A stretch of 24,813 bases of DNA from Gaiellasilicea sp051005735 (GCA_051005735.1 JBPCJB010000162.1:1-24813); one strand, 5' to 3'; positions 6,368-14,255 are shown, counted from the stretch's first letter. Numbers and translations: made by a program. Notes: generated by a model from the sequence alone, not told the origin.

Positions 6368-7278
6368 GGAATGATCGCGGCCTTGAGGTAGTCGGCCGGG
6401 GGATCGGCGAGGAGCGGCGCGACGCCTTCGAGCCCGACGCGGTGGGTGATCAGCCGCTCGAACGGGCGGGCGCCGCTGGCGAGGAACGCGAGCGCGGCCC
6501 GGACCTGGCGAGGCGCGTGGTGGAAGGAGCCGCGCAGCGTCAGCTCCTCGTAATGCAGCCGGAACGTGTCGACGGCCAGCTCGGTCCCACGCTCGAGCCC
6601 GCCGAAGAAGACGACCGTGCCTCCCGGCCGAACGAGCTCGAGCGCGCGCACCCACGCCTCTTCGGCGCCTGCGGCTTCGATCACGATGTTCGTACCCTCG
6701 CCGTCGCCGGGCACGGCCCCGAAAAGGGGTGCGAGCGCCCGGCGCTCCGGCCGCCCGCCGACGAGCTCGGGCCGTCCGCCGGCATCTGCGACGCACGCAC
6801 AGAGCATCAGCCCGATCGGACCGGCGCCGACGATCGCCACTCGATCGCCCGCCTCGATTTCGGCCCGCTCGACGCCCCTCAGGCAGCACGCGAGCGGCTC
6901 GACCATCGCGGCGATCTCGGGCGCGAGCCCGGCCGGAACCGGGAGGAGATTGATGCTCGCGACCGGTTGGGGCACGAGCAGGAACTCCGCGTGGGCGCCG
7001 TTCAGGAGCTCGAGACGCTCGCCGCGCTCGTCCCCAGCCGCCGAGTTCGCCGCGACGACTCTCCGCCCGGTGGCGACGTCGATCCCACAGAACTCGTGCC
7101 CGAACGGGCTGGGGAGGGAATCGAGGAGCAGCGGATGCCCGCGACGGAAGGTCTTCAGGTCGGTGCCGTCAGTCAGCGCGACCTCGATCTGAACGAGCAC
7201 GTCGCCCGGGCCAGGCTCCGGTCGGGGCACGTCCTCGAGACGCAGGTCGCCCGGCCCATAGAACAGAAGCGCCTTCAC
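6364..7278 (-). CDS. MDR-family dehydrogenase apparently lacking its zinc sites
   Basis: 304 residues from GTG at 7278, which overlaps the upstream gene's TGA as GTGA. It belongs to the medium-chain dehydrogenase/reductase superfamily: N-terminal GroES-like domain (PSPFGHEFCG, VEPLACCLRG) and Rossmann domain (VAIVGAGPIGLMLCA at about 145). In zinc-dependent relatives the catalytic cysteine lies in a motif like TCGTD; here the triplet is GAC, giving TDGTD (Asp37). The loop with four structural-zinc cysteines is also missing: VVAANSA runs straight into ERLELLNGAHAEF. It may act on a sugar or polyol without zinc, or with a changed metal, or as a partner of the adjacent dehydrogenase. The substrate is unknown. 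Confidence 0.85.
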   Translation of the reverse strand: MKALLFYGPGDLRLEDVPRPEPGPGDVLVQIEVALTDGTDLKTFRRGHPLLLDSLPSPFGHEFCGIDVATGRRVVAANSAAGDERGERLELLNGAHAEFLLVPQPVASINLLPVPAGLAPEIAAMVEPLACCLRGVERAEIEAGDRVAIVGAGPIGLMLCACVADAGGRPELVGGRPERRALAPLFGAVPGDGEGTNIVIEAAGAEEAWVRALELVRPGGTVVFFGGLERGTELAVDTFRLHYEELTLRGSFHHAPRQVRAALAFLASGARPFERLITHRVGLEGVAPLLADPPADYLKAAIIP

Positions 7279-8102
7279 GGCGTGAAGACGATCTTGAGGG
7301 CACGGCCGCTGCGGTACAGCTCGAGCCCCTCCGCGAAGCGCTCGAGCGGAAGCACCGTCGGCGCGGGAAGCTCGAGCCCTGGGAGTAGCGCAGCGGCCTC
7401 GCGCATCGCAGCCGGCGTCGCGGAGCGGGAGCCGACGAGCGTCAGCTCGCGACGATAGACCTCGTCGAGGTCGATCGGGCCGGCGTTCGCGAAGACGAGC
7501 ACCGTGCCACCGGGCGCGACCGCCTCGAGCGGGGCGACGGGAGCGCAGAGGACGACGGCATCGACCGGCCCGTCGGGCGCTCGGCCGTCGCGCTCGGGCC
7601 GGATGTCGCTCGCGAACACTGTGTCGCCGCGCCTGCGAAGCACCTGGGCGAAGAGCTCCCCGATGAAGCCTTGGCCGACGACGAGAACCCTTCCGCGCGA
7701 AACGCGCGCGGCGCCGCGAAGCACGCAGGCGAGCGGCTCCAGATAGGTCCCCGTCGCGTCGTCGACGCCGTCGGGCAACTCGATCCCGTCGGTCGCGGCG
7801 ACCTCCTCCGCGAAGCCGCCCGGCACGATCGTCGCTGCGGCGAAGCTCTCGCAGGTCGACTCGTGGCCGGACGCGCAGCGCGGACAGGCGCCACACGGGA
7901 GGTGATGGATCAGCGCCACCCTGAGCCCATCCTCACGCCGAGCCACGACCTCGTGCCCGAGCACCGTTCCGGCGGGGGCGGCGCCGATCTTCTCGACATC
8001 CGAGCCGCAGAGCCCGGCCGCGAGCACGCGCATCGGCGCCGCAGGAGCGGGCGCCTCGACGAGCCGCGGATGTCCCTGCCCGTCGAGGACGACTACGCGC
8101 AC
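7275..8102 (-). CDS. Zinc-dependent MDR dehydrogenase (sorbitol/threonine dehydrogenase-like), short form
   Basis: 275 residues, against roughly 340 for typical family members, from a GTG start. Zinc ligands are intact: catalytic Cys32 (GLCGSD), His50 and Glu51 (GHEVV); structural Cys70, 73, 76 and 84 (CGACPRCASGHESTC). LEPLACVLRG and the Rossmann start VLVVGQGFIGELFAQ follow. The nucleotide-binding half is shortened, which accounts for the small size. It should oxidise an alcohol or polyol with NAD(P). It overlaps the next dehydrogenase by 4 nt (GTGA), so the two products are made together and could form a mixed complex. Thirty-one bases separate it from the divergent MFS gene. Confidence 0.88.
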   Translation of the reverse strand: MRVVVLDGQGHPRLVEAPAPAAPMRVLAAGLCGSDVEKIGAAPAGTVLGHEVVARREDGLRVALIHHLPCGACPRCASGHESTCESFAAATIVPGGFAEEVAATDGIELPDGVDDATGTYLEPLACVLRGAARVSRGRVLVVGQGFIGELFAQVLRRRGDTVFASDIRPERDGRAPDGPVDAVVLCAPVAPLEAVAPGGTVLVFANAGPIDLDEVYRRELTLVGSRSATPAAMREAAALLPGLELPAPTVLPLERFAEGLELYRSGRALKIVFTP

Positions 8103-8133
8103 AGTCGCATCGTATGAATAGCGTTGCCCTCCG

Positions 8134-9378
8134 ATGAGACGGCGACTTCCACCCGTGCTCGGCGAGCGCGACTACGCGCGGCTCCTGGGCTCGTCGATCG
8201 CGTACGGGTTCGGGCGCGAGATGGTGTTCGTGGCCGTCGGCTGGCAGGTCTACGACATCTCGCGCAACCCGTTCCACCTTGGCCTCGTCGGCCTGGCGGA
8301 GTTCCTACCTCTGCTCCTGCTCGCGTTGCCGGCGGGCGCGATCGCAGACCGGTTCTCGCGCAAGCTCGTCTACATCGTCTCGCTCGTCGCGGATGCGGGG
8401 ATCACGGCCGGCCTGCTCCTCGTCAGCCTCTCCGGCGCGGGGACGCTCTGGCCGTTCCTCGCTCTCTCGTTCGCGAGTGGCTGCTCGGCTGCGCTCGGGA
8501 ATCCGGCGATCCGCTCGATGTGGCCGAGCCTCGTCCCGCTGCCATTGCTGACGAGCGCGCTCGCGCTGCGCTCCACGGTGTTCCAGGCGACGGTCGTGAC
8601 CGGCCCGGCGATCGGCGGGTTGCTCTTCGCGATCTCGCCGGAGATCGTCTACGGGACGGCGATCGTGCTCATGCTCGCGGCCGCGGTGATCACGGCGCCC
8701 ATCCGGACGCGCACGGTGGAGCTGGCCCCCGCGGCGATCGTCGGCACCCGGCTCGGCTCGCTGCTCGCCGGGCTGCGGTTCGTGCGGCGAACGCCGGTGC
8801 TCCTCGGAGCGATCTCGCTCGACCTCGTCGCCGTCCTCTTCGGGGGTGCCGTGGCGCTGCTTCCGCTCTTCGCGCGAGACATCCTCGAGGTCGGCCCGGT
8901 CGGCCTCGGCGTGCTGCGAAGCGCCCCGGCCGTGGGCGCTCTCCTCGCCGGAATCATGCTCACTCGGCGACCGCTCCGCGGCTCGGCCGGCCGGAAGCTG
9001 CTCCTCGTCGTCGGCGTCTTCGGCGCGAGCATGGTCGTGTTCGGGCTCTCCCATTCGTTCCCGCTCTCGTTCGCGGCGCTGGCGGTGAGCGGCTTCGTCG
9101 ACATGATCAGCATGAACATCCGCTCCGTGATCGCTGCGCTCGCGACGCCGGACGCGCTCCGCGGTCGCGTGAACGCGGTCGAGGGGGTGTTCATCAGCGC
9201 GTCGAACGAGCTCGGCGCCTTCGAGTCCGGCGCCGCCGCGGCGCTCCTCGGAGCGGTGCCGGCTGTCGTGATCGGGGGCGCGCTGACGATTGTCGCCGCC
9301 CTGGTCTGGCCGCGCCTCTTCCCCCAGATGACGCGGATCGACCGGCTCGAATCGCTGCATCCCGCGGGCGGGACATGA
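8134..9378 (+). CDS. MFS transporter, EntS-like exporter group
   Basis: 414 residues, about 12 hydrophobic segments. The motif between segments 2 and 3, GAIADRFSRK, is the MFS signature. The pattern ERDYARLLGSSIAYGFGREM... and the late DMISMNIRSVIAALATPDALRGRVNAVEGVFISASNELGAFESG resemble the EntS/MFS_3 group of small-molecule exporters. It would move an unknown substrate across the cytoplasmic membrane, driven by protons. The ATG has no obvious ribosome binding site. It is divergent from the dehydrogenase pair, and the promoter of the following tRNA-Ala overlaps its stop codon. The substrate cannot be deduced. Confidence 0.9.
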   Translation: MRRRLPPVLGERDYARLLGSSIAYGFGREMVFVAVGWQVYDISRNPFHLGLVGLAEFLPLLLLALPAGAIADRFSRKLVYIVSLVADAGITAGLLLVSLSGAGTLWPFLALSFASGCSAALGNPAIRSMWPSLVPLPLLTSALALRSTVFQATVVTGPAIGGLLFAISPEIVYGTAIVLMLAAAVITAPIRTRTVELAPAAIVGTRLGSLLAGLRFVRRTPVLLGAISLDLVAVLFGGAVALLPLFARDILEVGPVGLGVLRSAPAVGALLAGIMLTRRPLRGSAGRKLLLVVGVFGASMVVFGLSHSFPLSFAALAVSGFVDMISMNIRSVIAALATPDALRGRVNAVEGVFISASNELGAFESGAAAALLGAVPAVVIGGALTIVAALVWPRLFPQMTRIDRLESLHPAGGT

Positions 9379-9398
9379 CGGTGGCTGCTCGCTACAAT
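9370..9398 (+). promoter_or_regulatory. Probable promoter of tRNA-Ala
   Basis: A -10 hexamer TACAAT (9393-9398) sits 17 bp after a weak -35 GGGACA (9370-9375), and the tRNA begins 10 bases beyond the -10 box. The -35 region overlaps the end of the MFS coding sequence. The spacing fits a housekeeping promoter starting at or a few bases before the mature tRNA 5' end. Confidence 0.6.
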
Positions 9399-9407
9399 CA
9401 CGCCCGC

Positions 9408-9480
9408 GGGGCTATAGCTCAGCTGGGAGAGCGCCTGGTTCGCAATCAGGAGGTCGGCGGTTCGAGCCCGCCTAGCTCCA
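9408..9480 (+). tRNA. tRNA-Ala(CGC)
   Basis: 73 nt. Acceptor stem GGGGCTA/TAGCTCC contains the G3-U70 wobble pair that marks alanine tRNAs, with discriminator A. The D arm AGCTCAGCTGGGAGAGC, the anticodon stem-loop CCTGG-TTCGCAA-TCAGG (anticodon CGC, reading GCG) and the T arm GGCGG-TTCGAGC-CCGCC are all regular. The CCA tail is not encoded. GCG should be a frequent alanine codon in such a G+C-rich genome. Confidence 0.96.
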
Positions 9481-9490
9481 CCTCGCAACC

Positions 9491-10321
9491 TCAACCGCGG
9501 CGGAGGACCAGCTCGGTCACCTCGGGCCGAGAGAAGAAGCGGAAGGGAACGAAGGTCGTCCCCACTCCCGGCGAGACGTGCAGTGTTGTGCCGGGCTGGC
9601 GGTAGATCCCTCGGTGCTCCCCGGCCAGCGGATGCGCAAAGAGCAAGCGGCCGCCCGGGTAGGGGAGCACGATTTGACCCCCGTGCACGTGACCGGCGAG
9701 GACGAGGTCGTATGCGCCCGGCTCCAGTGCTCGCGCCACGCCTGGGAAATGGCAGAGCAGGATCCGAACGGCGGCTGTGGCATCGACGTGACGTTCGGCG
9801 CGCGCGACGCCGAGGGAGTAAGAGGCCGGATCGACGCCCACGACCTGCACGCGCCGTCCTCGCAGCTCGAGCACGCGCGACTCGTCAGAGAGGAGCTCGA
9901 TCTCGCCGAGTTGCCCGAGCTCGAACGTCTGGGAGAGAGGATCGCGGGAGTCGGCGCGGTCGTGGTTCCCGAGCACGGCGTAGGCCGGGCCAAGGCGCTC
10001 GAGCAACCTGCGAAGGAGCGGCTCGCCGGCCGGGCGGGAGAGCAGGTCGCCCGTGATGCAGACAAGGTCGGGCTTCCGTGAGGCCACCCACGCGACAGCC
10101 CGTTCGGCAGCGAGGGAGCCCCGCGAGGGCAGGCCGAGGTGGAAGTCGGAGAGGTGCGCGATCCGCAGCCCGTCGAGCTCCTGGGATAGACCCGGCAGCG
10201 GCACCTCGAGGATGCGCATCCGCAGCCAACCGGCTTCGAACCAGCCATAGGCCAGCAAGAGGGCGGCGATCAGCGCCGCCAGGACGAACCAGAGCGTCAC
10301 GCGCTCAGTCTCGCGCGGCAC
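9491..10321 (-). CDS. Membrane-anchored calcineurin-like metallophosphoesterase (YkuE-like)
   Basis: 276 residues; a GTG at 10300 (VTLWFVL...) is an alternative start. Residues 9-27 form one N-terminal membrane segment. The metal-binding motifs are in order: D59-x-H61 (LSDFHLG), G91-D92 (ITGDLL), G118-N-H-D (LGNHDRAD), His in LLCHFPG, and AGHVHGGQ. These bind two metal ions and hydrolyse phosphoesters; relatives include YkuE and phosphodiesterases acting on lipid-linked or nucleotide substrates. The start is separated from the sdh operon by the structured repeats at 10334-10479. It converges on tRNA-Ala with a 10-bp gap. Family is firm; substrate is unknown. Confidence 0.92.
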   Translation of the reverse strand: MPRETERVTLWFVLAALIAALLLAYGWFEAGWLRMRILEVPLPGLSQELDGLRIAHLSDFHLGLPSRGSLAAERAVAWVASRKPDLVCITGDLLSRPAGEPLLRRLLERLGPAYAVLGNHDRADSRDPLSQTFELGQLGEIELLSDESRVLELRGRRVQVVGVDPASYSLGVARAERHVDATAAVRILLCHFPGVARALEPGAYDLVLAGHVHGGQIVLPYPGGRLLFAHPLAGEHRGIYRQPGTTLHVSPGVGTTFVPFRFFSRPEVTELVLRRG

Positions 10322-10333
10322 TCTCCTGCCGCC

Positions 10334-10406
10334 GCGCGAGAACCGTCAGGTCCCGTTGACAGGGACAGTCCCTGTCAGCCCACGCTGACGTTCTCGCCTC
10401 GCACCC
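10334..10406. repeat. Structured palindromic repeat, copy 1
   Basis: A 73-bp unit starting GCGCGAGAAC. Its core (10357-10377) is a perfect 10+1+10 palindrome with arm TGACAGGGAC. The right arm also pairs with its neighbour in GTCAGC-CCAC-GCTGAC (10374-10389), so two hairpins compete for the same bases. The outer arms GCGAGAAC (10336-10343) and GTTCTCGC (10390-10397) can close the whole unit. It contains no plausible gene. On the minus strand it lies downstream of sdhE and upstream of the phosphoesterase. It may be a terminator, a REP-like element or a structured RNA. Confidence 0.85.
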
Positions 10407-10479
10407 GCGCGAGAACACGTCGGGTCCCGCTGACGAGGGACAGTCCCTGTCAGCCCACGCTGACGCCCTCGCCTCGCCC
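10407..10479. repeat. Structured palindromic repeat, copy 2
   Basis: Direct repeat of copy 1, immediately adjacent, with small indels (an extra base in AACACGTCGGG and in GACGAGGGAC). The core keeps a GCTGAC-g-AGGGAC / GTCCCTGTCAGC stem (10429-10454) with one bulged base, plus the competing GTCAGC-CCAC-GCTGAC hairpin (10449-10464). In copy 1 a T faces the G of GTCAGC; in copy 2 that base is C, restoring a Watson-Crick pair. Such a change preserves structure. Its 3' boundary lies 18 bp from the sdhE stop. Confidence 0.85.
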
Positions 10480-10497
10480 CCGAAAGCGGGCGATCGA

Positions 10498-11382
10498 TCA
10501 GACGGAGAGCTTGTCGAGCATCGGCTCGACCGAGACGACGTGGCGCTTGAACCGGAGCTCAGCCTCCTGGAACCCGGCCGCAACGCCGATCAGCTGCGAG
10601 AGGTGCAGGATCGGCATCTCGAAGTCCTTGCCCGTCTGCTTCTTCAGCTTCGACTGCCACGCGTCGAGCGAGAGATGACAGAGCGGGCACGGGGTCACCA
10701 TCGCGTCGGCGCCGGCCTCCTTCGCCTGCTCGATGGGCTGAATCAACTCGCCGAGCGCCGTTTCCTCGCGCGCCTGGATGATCGGGAAGCCGCAGCACTT
10801 GATCTTGGCCGGATAGTCGATCGCCTCGCCGCCGCACGCCTCGATGATCCGCTCGAGCGACGATGGCCGGTCGGGATCCTCGAACCCGAGCAGCTTCGAT
10901 GGGCGCAGGATCTGACAGCCGTAGAACGGCGCGATCTTCAGCCCCTTCAGCCCCTTGTGCGCCGCCGCCTTGAGCAGGTCGTAGCCCTCGCCCTCGGCGA
11001 CGAGCCAGAGGAAGTGGCGGACGTCGACGGTGCCGCGATACTCAGGCACACCCACCTTGGCCAGGTTCTTGTTGATCCTCTCCAGCAGCCCCTCGTCGCC
11101 CTGGAGCTGGAAGTTCGCCTGGCGGAGGTTGAGCGTGCAGACGTTGCAGACCGTCATCAGCGTGTCCGAGCCTGTCGCCTCCGCGTAGGCGAGGATCCGC
11201 GCGTTCAGGTGGAGGTAGTAGTCGGGCTCGGCCTCGTGGATGTCGCCGGCGCCGCAGCAGGTGACCGTCTCCAGCTCGACGAGCTCGAGCCCGACCTTCG
11301 GCGACAAGGCCTGCGTGGAGATGTCGAGCTCCTTCGCAGACAGCGACGCAAGACACCCCTTGTAATAGGCCACGCGTCTCAC
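10498..11382 (-). CDS. SdhE/HdrB-like succinate dehydrogenase subunit with two CCG domains
   Basis: 294 residues from GTG at 11382, a GTGA overlap with sdhB; GTG at 11373 is an alternative. It has two cysteine-rich CCG domains: Cys10, Cys42-43 and Cys79/82 (KGCLAS, TCCGAGD, CNVC), then Cys156, Cys196-197 and Cys232/235 (YGCQI, KCCGFP, CPLC). This is the fold of heterodisulfide reductase subunit B and of the third subunit of type E succinate dehydrogenases and methylmenaquinol:fumarate reductases. These motifs bind special iron-sulfur clusters near the quinone or thiol end of the electron chain. It has no transmembrane span and would attach peripherally. It is unrelated to the FAD-assembly factor also called SdhE. 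Confidence 0.92.
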   Translation of the reverse strand: MRRVAYYKGCLASLSAKELDISTQALSPKVGLELVELETVTCCGAGDIHEAEPDYYLHLNARILAYAEATGSDTLMTVCNVCTLNLRQANFQLQGDEGLLERINKNLAKVGVPEYRGTVDVRHFLWLVAEGEGYDLLKAAAHKGLKGLKIAPFYGCQILRPSKLLGFEDPDRPSSLERIIEACGGEAIDYPAKIKCCGFPIIQAREETALGELIQPIEQAKEAGADAMVTPCPLCHLSLDAWQSKLKKQTGKDFEMPILHLSQLIGVAAGFQEAELRFKRHVVSVEPMLDKLSV

Positions 11383-12488
11383 TCGCCGCCCCGCTTCCTC
11401 GTCGGCTCTTCGCCGGGAGACACGTCCGCTTGGTCGCGACTGCCGACGCCGGTGTCGCCCCCGCCTCCGCTCGCATGGCCGACCTCGTGCTCGAGCCGCG
11501 AGAGCGCCCGCTCGCCCTGGACGATCCCGAGCGCGCCGTCGACCCCCTGCTCCTGGACGAGCTCGTAGAGCGCGCGCGACTCCTTGACGCCCTCGGCGAC
11601 GTGCGGCGGGAACGGCGGCGGCACCTTGCCCTTCACCGCGAGCCCCATCGCGAACTTCATCTCCTTGATCGAGGAGACGATCCCCTGCGTCTTCGGCACG
11701 AGCTCCGTCTCGCGGAGCCAGCCGGTCGTCTTCGCCGAGTGGACGAACCACTTCGCGTGCTTCGCTCCCATGTCCTCGTCGATCCCGGCCTTCATCGCCT
11801 CGGCGCCGAGCTTCGCGATCGCGTCGCGCGGGTCCACGCCTTTCGGACAGCGCTCGTTGCAGAAGTAGCAGCGTGTGCAGTCCCAGATCCCGTGCTCGGC
11901 GCTGTACTGGTCGAGGCGCTCCGTCTTCGCGGCGTCGCGCGGATCGCCGACGAAGCGCATCCCCTTCGCGAGCGCCTGCGGCCCGAGGAACTCCGGGTCG
12001 GACTCCATCGAGTTGCACTCCGAGACGCAGCAGCCGCAGTTGATGCAGAGCGACTCCTTGTGGATCACGTTCATCCGCTCCTGCGAGATCACGTGCTCCT
12101 CGTCGGCCGGCGGCTGGTCGTAGCCGGGCTGGAGCCACGGCTTCATCGCCTTGAACTTCTGCCAGAAGGGCTCCATGTCGACGACGAGGTCCTTGACAAT
12201 CGGCAGGTTCCCCATCGCCGAGATCACGGGCGCGTGGCCGGCGTTCGCGATGTCGTACATGCGCACCTTGCAAGCGAGCACCGCACCGCCGTCCATCCGC
12301 ATCCCACAGGAGCCGCAGATCATCATCCGGCAGCTCTTGCGGTAGGCCAGCGAGCCGTCGAGGCGATCTTTGACGATGTCGAGGCAGTCGAGGAGCGTCG
12401 CCTCCTCGGGCGCGTCGACCTCGTACTCCTTCAGCGCGCGGTCGCCTGTCGTCGAGTCGTACCGCCAGATCTTCAGGCCGACCTGCAT
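11379..12488 (-). CDS. sdhB: Succinate dehydrogenase/fumarate reductase iron-sulfur subunit (type E-like)
   Basis: 369 residues; typical SdhB is about 230-260. The [2Fe-2S] ligands are Cys53, 58, 61 and 73 (CRMMICGSCG...C). A [4Fe-4S] site is C148-x2-C-x2-C-x3-C158 (CINCGCCVSEC). The third site, C204-x2-C-x2-C-x3-C214-P (CTRCYFCNERCP), has four cysteines where classical SdhB carries a three-cysteine [3Fe-4S] motif; this is known for type E enzymes paired with a CCG subunit. Residues about 235-369 are a long C-terminal extension ending in a charged, Gly-rich tail. It passes electrons from SdhA to the CCG subunit. It starts 3 bp after sdhA. Confidence 0.95.
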   Translation of the reverse strand: MQVGLKIWRYDSTTGDRALKEYEVDAPEEATLLDCLDIVKDRLDGSLAYRKSCRMMICGSCGMRMDGGAVLACKVRMYDIANAGHAPVISAMGNLPIVKDLVVDMEPFWQKFKAMKPWLQPGYDQPPADEEHVISQERMNVIHKESLCINCGCCVSECNSMESDPEFLGPQALAKGMRFVGDPRDAAKTERLDQYSAEHGIWDCTRCYFCNERCPKGVDPRDAIAKLGAEAMKAGIDEDMGAKHAKWFVHSAKTTGWLRETELVPKTQGIVSSIKEMKFAMGLAVKGKVPPPFPPHVAEGVKESRALYELVQEQGVDGALGIVQGERALSRLEHEVGHASGGGGDTGVGSRDQADVSPGEEPTRKRGGE

Positions 12489-12491
12489 GGG

Positions 12492-14174
12492 CTAGTACTT
12501 CCTCTCTTCGGGGAGATATTTCGTGAAGCGGACGTCCTTGTAGGAGAGCTCGGGAGCGCCGTCGACCCAGCGCGTGATCGAGTGGCGCATGAAGTTCTCG
12601 TCGTCGCGCGTCGGGTAGTCGTGCGGGCGCGAGTGGGCGCCGCGGCTCTCCTTCCGCGCGATCCCGGCCTGGAGCATGCAAGAGGCAATATCGAGCAGGT
12701 AGCCGAGCTCGAGCGCCTGGGTCAGGTCGGTGTTGAAGACCTCGCCCTTGTCCTCGACGACGACCGTCGGATAGCGCTCGCGCAGTCCGTCGATGATCCC
12801 GATCTGCTCTCGCATCTGGTCCTCGCGCCGGAAGACTCCGAAGTTCTCGAGCATCGTCTGGCCGAGCTCGTCCCGGATCTTCCAGGGCCGCTCGCCCTCG
12901 GTGCGCGCCAGCAACCCCTTCACCTCACGCTCGGCGTCGCGCGTCGCAGACACGGGCACCTCGACGGTCGTGTTCGAGAGCGCCCACTCAGCGGCGGCAC
13001 GGCCGGAGCGGCGGCCGAAGGTGATCGTCTCCATCAGCGAGTTGCCGCCGAGGCGGTTCGCCCCGTGCACGGACACGCACGCGACCTCGCCGGCGGCGTA
13101 GAGGCCGGTCAGCTCGGTGAGCCCGTCCGTATCGGTCTCGACGCCGCCCATGTGGTAGTGGGCGCCCGGCCGGACGGGGATCGGCTCGTGGATCGGATCG
13201 ACACCCGCGTAGACCATGGCCAGCTCGCGGGAGCCGGGCAGGCGCGTGAGGATCCGCTCGGCGCCCAGGTGGGTCAGGTCGAGGAGGACGGAGCCGTTGA
13301 CGCCGCGGCCCTCATCGATCTCGGTCTGCTCCGAGCGGGAGACGACGTCGCGGCTCGCGAGATCCTTGGCGGTCGGCGCGTAACGCTCCATGAAACGCTC
13401 GCCCTCCGAGTTGCGCAGGATCCCGCCCTCGCCGCGGCAGCCCTCCGTGATCAGGATCCCGCTCGGATACATCGTCGTCGGGTGGAACTGCATGAACTCG
13501 ATGTCCTTCAGCGGCAGCCCCGCCCGGAGCGCCATCGACATCCCGTCGCCGGTACAGGCGTAGGCGTTCGTCGTCGCGCGGTAGAGCCGGCCGACGCCGC
13601 CGGTGGCGAGAAGGACTGTCTTGCCGCCGAACGCCTTCAGGCCGCCGTTGAGGAGGTCCCACGCGATCACGCCCTGACAGCGATCCTCGTGGATCACGAG
13701 CTGCCAGGCGAAGAACTCCTCGTAGACGGGGATGTCGCGCTTGACGAGCTGCTCGTAGAGCACCTGGATCAGGACGTGGCCGGTGATGTCGGCCGCGTAG
13801 ACCGTGCGCGGCGAGCCGGCGGCTCCGAACGGGCGCTGCGCGAGCTTGCCGTCGTCGCCGCGCGAGAAGACCGCGCCCCACTGCTCGAGCTGGTAGATGT
13901 CGAGCGGCGCCTCGCGCGTGAAGATCTCGATCGAGTCCTGGTCGCCCAGGTAGTCCGAGCCCTTGACAGTGTCGAAGGCGTGGCTCTCCGGGCTGTCGTC
14001 GCCTGCGTTCCCGAGCGCCGCGTTGATCCCGCCCTCGGCCGCTCCGGAGTGGCTGCGGGTCGGGTGGAGCTTCGAGATGATCGCAACGTCCGCACCGGCA
14101 TCGTGGGCCTCGATCGCGGCGCGCATCCCCGCGCAACCGGCCCCGATCACGAGTACGTCGTGCTTTGCCTCCAC
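12492..14174 (-). CDS. sdhA: Succinate dehydrogenase/fumarate reductase flavoprotein subunit
   Basis: 560 residues from a GTG start. It oxidises succinate to fumarate (or the reverse) with FAD. N-terminal dinucleotide-binding motif VIGAGCAGMRAA (9-20); SHSGAAEGGI with His42, the likely covalent FAD attachment; catalytic region with His231 (FMQFHP), Arg280 (VVSRSEQTEIDEGRG), His341 (HYHMGG) and Arg374 (GANRLGGNSL). First gene of an sdhA-sdhB-sdhE operon. ACCGAG lies directly against the start codon, so normal Shine-Dalgarno use is unlikely and the message may be leaderless. No sdhC or sdhD gene follows. Confidence 0.97.
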   Translation of the reverse strand: MEAKHDVLVIGAGCAGMRAAIEAHDAGADVAIISKLHPTRSHSGAAEGGINAALGNAGDDSPESHAFDTVKGSDYLGDQDSIEIFTREAPLDIYQLEQWGAVFSRGDDGKLAQRPFGAAGSPRTVYAADITGHVLIQVLYEQLVKRDIPVYEEFFAWQLVIHEDRCQGVIAWDLLNGGLKAFGGKTVLLATGGVGRLYRATTNAYACTGDGMSMALRAGLPLKDIEFMQFHPTTMYPSGILITEGCRGEGGILRNSEGERFMERYAPTAKDLASRDVVSRSEQTEIDEGRGVNGSVLLDLTHLGAERILTRLPGSRELAMVYAGVDPIHEPIPVRPGAHYHMGGVETDTDGLTELTGLYAAGEVACVSVHGANRLGGNSLMETITFGRRSGRAAAEWALSNTTVEVPVSATRDAEREVKGLLARTEGERPWKIRDELGQTMLENFGVFRREDQMREQIGIIDGLRERYPTVVVEDKGEVFNTDLTQALELGYLLDIASCMLQAGIARKESRGAHSRPHDYPTRDDENFMRHSITRWVDGAPELSYKDVRFTKYLPEERKY

Positions 14175-14219
14175 CTCGGTTGACGCTATCCGAAACCCCC
14201 CGTGCCAGGCGTCAGACGC

Positions 14220-14238
14220 GCGCCCGTGTCAGGGGCGC
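14220..14238 (-). other. Small hairpin in sdhA-pckA spacer
   Basis: GCGCCC (14220-14225) and GGGCGC (14233-14238) form a 6-bp stem with a 7-nt loop. It lies between the pckA terminator candidate and the sdhA start. It could be part of the pckA 3' end or the sdhA control region. No T-run. Confidence 0.35.
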
Positions 14239-14255
14239 CAGAGCGTGAGCACGAC

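Noticed and set aside
10334..10479. CRISPR array
   Set aside because: Only two adjacent repeat units of 73 bp with no unique spacers and no cas genes.
11383..12681. Upstream in-frame extension of the SdhE-like gene
   Set aside because: It reads through sdhB in another frame, is Arg/Ala-rich without motifs, and the GTGA overlap provides a good start.
11430..14183. A 917-residue open frame antisense to sdhA and sdhB
   Set aside because: High G+C genes often open the opposite strand. The product is Arg/Val/Leu-rich with no family motif, while the minus strand encodes clear iron-sulfur and FAD proteins.
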